NCBI GenBank assembly: GCA_022360335.1
Contig: JAKSCZ010000455.1
Coordinates: 1-6,511 of the forward strand
DNA length: 6,511 nucleotides
Direction: 5' to 3'
Origin: Pseudomonadota bacterium
GTDB taxonomy: Bacteria; Pseudomonadota; Gammaproteobacteria; Steroidobacterales; Woeseiaceae
Shown: positions 1 through 5,351 of the stretch, piece after piece
How the letters are laid out: each line of letters starts with the position of its first letter
Numbering within the stretch: position 1 is the stretch's first letter
Position numbers and translations under genes: made by a program
Notes under the pieces: generated by a model
The model's input: the letters and a program-made list of their open reading frames with translations, nothing else
Told to the model about the DNA's origin: nothing
Database searches by the model: none

Positions 1-1
1 C

Positions 2-556
2 GAGCACCCGTGCCGCGTCATTCTCGACTACGCCCACAACCCGGCTGCGGTCAAGGCGATGTGCGAGCTCGTCGACCGCTTCGATGTCGACGGCCGGCGA
101 ATCGTCGTGCTTGCGGCCCCGGGCGACCGCCGGGACGAGGACATTCGCGATATCGCCGGGATCGCGTCGGGGCATTTCGACTATTTCGTCTGTCGTTGCG
201 ACGACAACCGCCGCGGTCGCGGCGAAGACGAGGTCGCCGTCATGCTCAGGAACAGACTGCTGGAACTCGGCGTTTCGGCGGACCGGATCGAGGTCGTACC
301 GGACGAGCAGGAAGCCAACGCGCGTGCGCTGGAAATGGCGGACGCCGGCGACCTGATCCTGGTGCTCGGCGACAACGTCAAGCGCACGTGGAAGCAGATC
401 ATCTACTTCAACTCGGGGAGCAGGGCCGAGAGCGGCGGCAAGAGCCCGGTGACGACGATCGAGCTTCCCCGGTTCGCCGGCTTCGACCTGGACGGCGACG
501 TCGAGATCATCAGCGACGAGCGCGGCGTGCGCATCGCGCGCGAGGAAGGGGACTGA
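2..556 (+). CDS. cphA: Cyanophycin synthetase-type Mur ligase, C-terminal part (5' end outside window)
   Basis: Cyanophycin synthetase polymerises aspartate and arginine into multi-L-arginyl-poly-L-aspartate, a cytoplasmic nitrogen reserve. Its ATP-grasp domain adds Asp to the backbone and its Mur-ligase domain adds Arg to the Asp side chain. Only the last 184 residues are visible, read from base 2 in the frame that ends at the TGA at 554-556. The fragment opens with the Mur-ligase C-terminal motif LDYAHNPAAV, continues with APGDRRDEDI, and ends with GDNVKRTWKQIIYF. This is the order and wording expected of the end of the CphA Mur domain. A roughly 40-residue acidic tail follows. The N-terminal and ATP-grasp domains would lie upstream, so whether the protein is complete cannot be judged here. 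A related Mur ligase starts 11 bases downstream, which suggests one operon. Another Mur-type ligase is possible, but the RTWKQI segment favours CphA. Confidence 0.78.
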   Translation, partial: EHPCRVILDYAHNPAAVKAMCELVDRFDVDGRRIVVLAAPGDRRDEDIRDIAGIASGHFDYFVCRCDDNRRGRGEDEVAVMLRNRLLELGVSADRIEVVPDEQEANARALEMADAGDLILVLGDNVKRTWKQIIYFNSGSRAESGGKSPVTTIELPRFAGFDLDGDVEIISDERGVRIAREEGD

Positions 557-567
557 GGCCCTGACAC

Positions 568-2247
568 ATGGAATTCATCGACGCTCGCAGACTCACGGGT
601 CCGAATGTCGTCTTCGAGCATGCCGGCTCGATACTCGACGTTGCGTGTACGCCCGACGAGGTCGACCGGCTGGTCCCGGTCTGGGCGGATAACGTCGCAC
701 GCATGCTCGAGGCGCTCGACTGGCCGTCGTCGGAGTTTGCGTACCGCAAGCTCGAGGGCGGCGTCAGTCTCGCCTTCTCCGCACCGGTCGACCAGTTGTA
801 CGCGGCGTCGGAGATCAATGAATGGGCCTGGGCGGCAAGCGCGTTCGAGCTGGGTTCATCGGGCGACGAGCCGGACTTCGACCAGGCACGCGAGGCGCTC
901 GGCAAGTCGGCGGACGAGGAGGCGAACGTCGAGCTCATGTGGCTGATCGACGAGGCTTTTGCGCACGGCAAGACGCTGCTGTGGGACGACGACGAGGTGT
1001 CCGTCGGCCTCGGCAGAGGCTCCGGGACCTGGGCGGTAGGCGGGATTCCCGACACGTTCGACTGGGACGGTTTCCACGACGTGCCCGTCGGCATCGTCAC
1101 GGGCACCAACGGCAAGACGACGTCGGTGCGCCTCGCGAAGCACATCCTGCGCGAGGCAGGGCGCAACGTCGGCGTCAGTTCCACGGACTGGATCGCGGTC
1201 AACGACCGGATTATCGATCGCGACGACTGGTCCGGCCCCGGCGGCGCCCGCGCCGTGCTGCGGGAGAAGGACGTCGACGTCGCCGTACTCGAGACGGCCC
1301 GCGGCGGTCTGTTGCGCCGCGGCCTCGGCGTCGAGCGCGCGGACGCGGCGCTAATCACCAACATCAGCGAGGATCATCTCGGCGACTTCGGCTCGCGCAA
1401 TCTCGACGAGTTGCTGGACATCAAGTGGGTCGTCAGCCACGCTGTCCGGGAATCGGGCACGCTCGTGCTCAATGCCGGGGACGAGCGCCTCGTACGCAGG
1501 GCTGACGGCTACGACGGCAGACTCATGTGGTTCAGCCTCGACGCAGGCAACGATATCGTGCGCCGGCACGTCGAATCGGGCGGGGCCGCGTTCGTGCTCG
1601 ACGGCGGGGAACTCGTCAGGATCGATGCGCAGGGTTGCAAGACGATCTGTCTCGCCGATGAGATCCCGATCGCGCTCGGCGGCGCCGCGCGCCACAACAT
1701 CGCCAACGCACTCGGCGCCGCTGCGCTGACGTCCTGCCTCGGAGTATCGATCGAGCACATCGCGAGCGGGCTCCGCACGATGCAACAGGACGAGAACCCG
1801 GGCCGCTGCAACCTGTATTCGCTCGACGGTATCGAGGTCCTGGTCGACTTCGCCCACAACCCCGCGGCCATGTCCGCGCTGTTCGGCATGGCGCGGGGGA
1901 TTCCCGCCCGACGCCGTGCGCTGTGCTTCGGCCAGGCCGGCGATCGTCCCGACGACCTGATCCGCGAGCTGGCGCGCGACGCCTGGGCGATCGGGCTCGA
2001 TCGCGTGATCGTCTCCGAGCTGCCGAAATACCACCGCGGGCGCGGGCACGGCGACGTGTTCCGCCTGATCCGCGACGAGCTGCTCGAGTCGGGGGCCGGC
2101 GACGAGCAGATACGGCATCACGAGGAAGAACTCGAGTCGCTCGAGGACGCCCTGGCGTGGGCGCAGGCCGGCGATCTCGTGATCATGCTGGCGCTCGGGG
2201 GCGCGAAACCGGTGCAGGACCGCCTCAGCGAACTGGGCGCCGAATAA
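568..2247 (+). CDS. CphA-like Mur ligase lacking the ATP-grasp domain
   Basis: A 559-residue protein related to cyanophycin synthetase but about 300 residues shorter than the usual 870-900. Residues 1-100 resemble the CphA N-terminal domain (RRLTGPN at 7-13). Residues 128-155 (AFAHGKTLLWDDDEVSVGLG) look like the segment that leads into the CphA ATP-grasp domain. The Mur-ligase domain then begins almost at once: P-loop GTNGKTT at 179-185, LETARGGLLRRG at 241-252, ITNISEDHLGDFG at 263-275, a Lys at 286 where Mur ligases often carry a carbamylated lysine, HNIAN at 376-380, NPGR at 410-413, DFAHNP at 427-432 and GQAGDRPDD at 455-463. The ATP-binding and ligase motifs look intact, so an ATP-dependent amide ligase acting in the cytoplasm is likely. 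The substrate is unknown; side-chain arginylation of a polyaspartate-type polymer is an inference. The ATG at 568 is preceded by a purine-rich stretch (542-551 and 554-558) inside the end of the upstream gene, which suggests co-translation. Confidence 0.85.
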   Translation: MEFIDARRLTGPNVVFEHAGSILDVACTPDEVDRLVPVWADNVARMLEALDWPSSEFAYRKLEGGVSLAFSAPVDQLYAASEINEWAWAASAFELGSSGDEPDFDQAREALGKSADEEANVELMWLIDEAFAHGKTLLWDDDEVSVGLGRGSGTWAVGGIPDTFDWDGFHDVPVGIVTGTNGKTTSVRLAKHILREAGRNVGVSSTDWIAVNDRIIDRDDWSGPGGARAVLREKDVDVAVLETARGGLLRRGLGVERADAALITNISEDHLGDFGSRNLDELLDIKWVVSHAVRESGTLVLNAGDERLVRRADGYDGRLMWFSLDAGNDIVRRHVESGGAAFVLDGGELVRIDAQGCKTICLADEIPIALGGAARHNIANALGAAALTSCLGVSIEHIASGLRTMQQDENPGRCNLYSLDGIEVLVDFAHNPAAMSALFGMARGIPARRRALCFGQAGDRPDDLIRELARDAWAIGLDRVIVSELPKYHRGRGHGDVFRLIRDELLESGAGDEQIRHHEEELESLEDALAWAQAGDLVIMLALGGAKPVQDRLSELGAE

Positions 2248-2279
2248 GCGCCGCGATCGCCTGGCGGGCCGCGCCCGTC
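2236..2279 (+). other. GC-rich hairpins after the Mur ligase gene
   Basis: Two inverted repeats follow one another. GGCGC (2236-2240) pairs with GCGCC (2248-2252) across the TAA stop codon. GGCGGGC (2263-2269) can pair with GCCCGTC (2273-2279) over a CGC loop, giving seven pairs including one G-U. No T-rich tract follows, so this is not a classical intrinsic terminator. It could slow polymerase or protect the 3' end of the Mur ligase transcript. In GC-rich DNA, short hairpins like these also occur by chance. Confidence 0.3.
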
Positions 2280-2306
2280 AAGCGCCAAATGCGCCGGTCT
2301 GCATGT

Positions 2307-2317
2307 TAGGATTGCGC
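2307..2317 (+). promoter_or_regulatory. TAGGATTGCGC motif before the phosphate permease
   Basis: TAGGATTGCGC ends six bases before the ATG at 2324 and matches the motif before the transferase gene at 10 of 11 positions. AGGA (2308-2311) may act as a weak Shine-Dalgarno sequence 12 bases from the start. TAGGAT is also four of six to the -10 consensus TATAAT, which would put transcription start within a few bases of the ATG. No clear -35 box is visible. The motif favours the start at 2324 over the in-frame ATG at 2303, which has no ribosome binding site. Confidence 0.35.
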
Positions 2318-2323
2318 GATTTT

Positions 2324-3574
2324 ATGGAAGCACAGTACGTTTACGTCGGCCTGGCCGCGGCATTCGGTTTGTTCATGGCCTGGGGTATCGGCGCGAACGA
2401 CGTTGCGAATGCGATGGCGACGTCCGTCGGCTCGAAGGCGCTGACGATCAGGCAGGCGATCCTCGTCGCCGCGATCTTCGAGTTCACGGGCGCCGTGCTG
2501 GCCGGCGGCGAAGTGACGGCGACGATTCGCAAGGGCATCGTCGATACCGACCTGCTGTCCGGTACGCCCGAATTGCTGGTGCACGGCATGCTGGCCGCAC
2601 TGCTCGCGGCCGGCGTCTGGCTGCTGGTCGCTTCGAAGAAGGGCTGGCCGGTTTCCACCACACACTCGATCGTGGGTGCGATCGTCGGCTTTGCAGCCGT
2701 CGGCATCGGCGTGGACGCGGTCCAGTGGGACAAGGTCGGCACGATCGTCATCAGCTGGGTCGTCTCGCCGGTAACGGCGGGAGTCATCGCCTACGCGATC
2801 TATCGCAGCGTACAGAAGCTGATCCTGAGCCACGAGGACCCGCTGGCACGCGCCCGGCGCTACGTGCCCGTTTACATCTTTCTCGCGGCGTTCACGATCA
2901 CGCTCGTCACGATTCTCAAAGGCCTGAAACACGTCGGCCTCACGATAAGCCTTCGCGACAGCTATCTTCTTGCGATCGCGATAGCGGCCGGCATCGCTCT
3001 GGTCGGCTCGTTCTTCATCGGCAGGATCGAGCCCGATCCCGGGGCGGAGAAGGACCGGCGCTTCCACACGGTCGAGCGCGTGTTCGGCATTCTCATGGTC
3101 GTAACCGCCTGCGGTATGGCGTTCGCACACGGTTCGAACGACGTCGCCAATGCCATCGGTCCGCTGGCGGCCGTCATCGGCGTCGCGACGACCGGGGCGA
3201 TCGCGGCACAGTCCGCGCTGCCGATCTGGGTGCTGATGCTCGGCGGCGGCGGTATCGTGATCGGCCTCGCCACCTTCGGCCGGCACGTCATCGCGACGGT
3301 CGGCAGGAAGATCACCCGGCTGACGCCGAGCCGCGGCTTCGCCGCGGAACTGGCCGCGGCGACCACCATCGTCGTTGCATCGGGGACGGGTATGCCGGTG
3401 TCGACGACGCATACGCTCGTCGGTGCCGTACTCGGCGTCGGTATGGCGCGCGGCATCGAGGCCGTCGATCTGCGCGTCGTCGGCAGGATTCTCGTCTCGT
3501 GGGTGGTCACGATCCCGGCCGGCGCCGTTCTCGCGATCCTGTTCTTCTTCGTGTTTCGCAGCGTTCTGCCGTAG
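2324..3574 (+). CDS. PiT-family inorganic phosphate permease
   Basis: A 416-residue inner-membrane transporter of the PiT/PHO-4 family, which takes up phosphate, usually as a metal-phosphate complex or with a coupling cation. The family's inverted-repeat architecture is plain. GANDVANA at 23-30 and PVSTTHS at 109-115 mark the N-terminal half. HGSNDVANA at 269-277 and PVSTTHT at 358-364 mark the C-terminal half. Hydrophobic segments run through both halves and are separated by a basic, polar stretch at about 162-182. A second charged loop lies at about 234-252. The length is close to that of short bacterial PiT proteins, and the large cytoplasmic loop of E. coli PitA is absent. I chose the ATG at 2324; the ATG at 2303 would add seven residues without a ribosome binding site. 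No PhoU-like (DUF47) partner is visible beside it. The stop codon forms the first three bases of the motif before the next gene. The substrate is inferred from the family; sulfate transport occurs in some relatives. Confidence 0.92.
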   Translation: MEAQYVYVGLAAAFGLFMAWGIGANDVANAMATSVGSKALTIRQAILVAAIFEFTGAVLAGGEVTATIRKGIVDTDLLSGTPELLVHGMLAALLAAGVWLLVASKKGWPVSTTHSIVGAIVGFAAVGIGVDAVQWDKVGTIVISWVVSPVTAGVIAYAIYRSVQKLILSHEDPLARARRYVPVYIFLAAFTITLVTILKGLKHVGLTISLRDSYLLAIAIAAGIALVGSFFIGRIEPDPGAEKDRRFHTVERVFGILMVVTACGMAFAHGSNDVANAIGPLAAVIGVATTGAIAAQSALPIWVLMLGGGGIVIGLATFGRHVIATVGRKITRLTPSRGFAAELAAATTIVVASGTGMPVSTTHTLVGAVLGVGMARGIEAVDLRVVGRILVSWVVTIPAGAVLAILFFFVFRSVLP

Positions 3575-3582
3575 GATAGCGC
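3572..3582 (+). promoter_or_regulatory. TAGGATAGCGC motif before the gamma-glutamyltransferase
   Basis: TAGGATAGCGC overlaps the TAG stop of the phosphate permease and ends two bases before the ATG at 3585. It is nearly identical to the motif before the permease. As a ribosome binding site, AGGA lies eight bases from the start codon, a good spacing. As a -10 element, TAGGAT would place transcription start at or next to the ATG, giving a leaderless or nearly leaderless message. The sequence alone does not decide between the two. Confidence 0.35.
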
Positions 3583-3584
3583 CG

Positions 3585-3641
3585 ATGAGGCAGGCGCTGA
3601 CCGTTGTACTGACACTGCTGTTCGCCGCCTGTGCGGGCGCG
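3585..3641 (+). other. Signal peptide of the gamma-glutamyltransferase
   Basis: Residues 1-19 comprise a short basic start (Arg2), a hydrophobic core (LTVVLTLLFAA, 5-15) and a small-residue cleavage region AGA (17-19). This fits Sec export with signal peptidase I cleavage before Gln20. An alternative cut before Cys16 would anchor the enzyme as a lipoprotein, and the proline-rich linker that follows suits either outcome. The lipobox is weak because Phe occupies the -3 position. Confidence 0.7.
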
Positions 3642-5351
3642 CAGCGGCCGCCGCCGTCGCCTGCGCCGCAACCCGCCGCAACGCCCGTCTACCGCTACCA
3701 GAACCTCGCACACCCCGAGCGTTCGCCGGACGGCATGGTCGCCGCCCAGAATCGCTGGTCCGCGGCCGTGGGCGCCGAGATTCTCGCTGCGGGCGGCAAT
3801 GCCGTCGATGCGGCCGTTGCGGTCGGATTCTCCCTTGCCGTCACCCTGCCGCGTGCGGGCAACATCGGCGGCGGCGGTTTCATGCTGATGCACGACGCCG
3901 CGACGGGCAGGGCCGTCGCCATCGATTTTCGCGAGACCGCCCCGGTCCGCGCCACGCGCGACATGTACCTCGACGAGAACGGCGAAGTCGATCGGCAAAA
4001 AGCCATGTTCGGCCACCTGGCTTCGGGCGTTCCCGGGACCGTCGCCGGATTCTGGCGGGCACACCGCAAGTACGGCCGGCTGTCGTGGGAGCAGGTGGTC
4101 GAGCCTGCGATCCGCCAGGCGCGCGACGGTATCCGCGTCAGCTACGACATGGCGGAGATTCTGTCGGTGAACCGGGCCCGCTACTGCCGCAACGAGGCGC
4201 TGTGCGGCTATTTCTACAAACGGGACGGGTCCTCGTACGAGCCCGGCGAGGTGCTGGTCCAGTCCGATCTCGCCGGGTCGCTCGAGCTGATCGCGGCACA
4301 GGGCGCCGACGCGTTCTATACCGGCGAGATCGCGCGGCAAATCGTTGCAGAAATGGAACGTGGCGGCGGGCTGATCGACGCCGGGTCGCTGGCGGCTTAC
4401 GAGGCCGCGGAAAGGGAGGCCGTGCGCGGCAGCTATCGCGGCTACGACATCGTCGCCATGCCGCCGCCGAGCTCGGGCGGCGTGCATGTGATCCAGATGC
4501 TGAACGTCCTCGAGAATTTCGACGTCGCGGGTTTCGGCGTCGCGAGCGCCGACTCGATCCACCTGTTGACCGAAGCGATGCGCCTTGCCTACGCGGACCG
4601 TTCCCTGCATCTCGGCGACCCGGACCACCACGACGTTCCGGTCGAGTGGCTGACGAGCAAGGCCTACGCGAAAGCGCTTGCCGCGACAATCGACATGACG
4701 CGCGCCGGGAAATCGGCGGACGTCGCCCCGGGCGTCGAACCGCGCCGCGAAGGGATCGACACGACGCACCTGTCGGTGGTCGACGCCGCCGGCAATGCCG
4801 CTCTCGTGACGTACACGGTCAATTTCTCGTTCGGCTCCGGCGTGGCGATACCCGGCGCCGGCTTCGTCCTGAACAACGAGATGGACGATTTCGTCGCCAA
4901 GCCCGGCGTCCCGAACGCATTCGGTCTCGTCGGTTCCGAGGCCAATGCGATCGCCGCGGGCAAGCGCCCGCTGAGTTCGATGTCGCCGGTGATGGTATTC
5001 GACGGTGACGACCTGCGGCTTGCGACGGGCAGTCCGGGGGGGGCGGTCATCATCTCGGCCGTCCTGCAGCTCATCGTCAACGTCATCGACCACGGCATGA
5101 ACATCGCCGAAGCGACGATCGCGCCGCGCATGCATCACCAGTGGTTCCCCGACCGGCTCGTACTCGAGCCGGGATTCAGTCCGGATACGCTGCGCCTCCT
5201 CGAGGAACGGGGTCACAGCCTTGCGCGTACGGGGATGATGATGGGCAGCCTGCAGACCGTCGGCTATCGCGACGGCGTCTTCGTCGGCGCATCGGATACG
5301 CGCAGGCCCAACGCGGGCAGCGTTTCGCCGGGCGGACTGCAGACGCAGTGA
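3585..5351 (+). CDS. ggt: Gamma-glutamyltransferase (glutathione hydrolase) precursor, exported
   Basis: A 588-residue precursor of the N-terminal-nucleophile enzyme that hydrolyses or transfers the gamma-glutamyl group of glutathione and related compounds, normally in the periplasm. Residues 1-19 form a signal peptide with a likely cut after AGA (17-19), followed by a proline-rich linker (22-34). Cys16 in LFAAC could instead mark a lipoprotein, though Phe at -3 is unusual. DFRETAP (114-120) supplies the substrate-binding Arg116. Autocleavage should occur before Thr393 in the TTHLSVVD motif (393-400), giving a large subunit and a 196-residue small subunit. Thr411, Asn413, Glu432 and Asp435 line the expected active site, with PLSSMSP at 462-468 and oxyanion GSPGG at 482-486. 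The lid segment PGVPNAFG (440-447) is present. Length and order match E. coli GGT (580 residues). The start at 3585 was chosen because it gives the signal peptide; the frame stays open upstream to 3375, inside the permease gene. The next gene overlaps its stop codon. Confidence 0.95.
   Translation: MRQALTVVLTLLFAACAGAQRPPPSPAPQPAATPVYRYQNLAHPERSPDGMVAAQNRWSAAVGAEILAAGGNAVDAAVAVGFSLAVTLPRAGNIGGGGFMLMHDAATGRAVAIDFRETAPVRATRDMYLDENGEVDRQKAMFGHLASGVPGTVAGFWRAHRKYGRLSWEQVVEPAIRQARDGIRVSYDMAEILSVNRARYCRNEALCGYFYKRDGSSYEPGEVLVQSDLAGSLELIAAQGADAFYTGEIARQIVAEMERGGGLIDAGSLAAYEAAEREAVRGSYRGYDIVAMPPPSSGGVHVIQMLNVLENFDVAGFGVASADSIHLLTEAMRLAYADRSLHLGDPDHHDVPVEWLTSKAYAKALAATIDMTRAGKSADVAPGVEPRREGIDTTHLSVVDAAGNAALVTYTVNFSFGSGVAIPGAGFVLNNEMDDFVAKPGVPNAFGLVGSEANAIAAGKRPLSSMSPVMVFDGDDLRLATGSPGGAVIISAVLQLIVNVIDHGMNIAEATIAPRMHHQWFPDRLVLEPGFSPDTLRLLEERGHSLARTGMMMGSLQTVGYRDGVFVGASDTRRPNAGSVSPGGLQTQ

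Noticed and set aside
10..564. 184-codon + strand frame overlapping the cyanophycin synthetase end
   Set aside because: It is an Arg/Gly-rich out-of-frame translation; the frame from base 2 carries the DYAHNP and RTWKQI motifs.
510..1364. 284-codon open frame on the - strand opposite the Mur ligase
   Set aside because: Its Ser/Arg/Pro-rich translation is a typical shadow of GC-rich coding sequence, and the opposite strand carries recognised motifs.
2303..2323. Upstream in-frame ATG for the phosphate permease
   Set aside because: It has no ribosome binding site and would add seven residues before the first helix. The ATG at 2324 has the AGGA-containing motif in front.
2306..3412. 368-codon open frame on the - strand opposite the phosphate permease
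   Set aside because: It is antisense to a clear PiT gene, and its Arg/Asp-rich low-complexity translation resembles no protein family.
3375..3584. N-terminal extension of the transferase frame into the permease gene
   Set aside because: The 70 extra residues are Arg/Ser-rich and overlap the permease coding sequence. The ATG at 3585 gives a proper signal peptide.
3507..5216. 569-codon open frame on the - strand opposite the transferase
   Set aside because: It lies fully antisense to a gene with intact family motifs. Its product is rich in Arg, Asp, Val and His with no recognisable domain, as expected for a shadow frame in GC-rich DNA.
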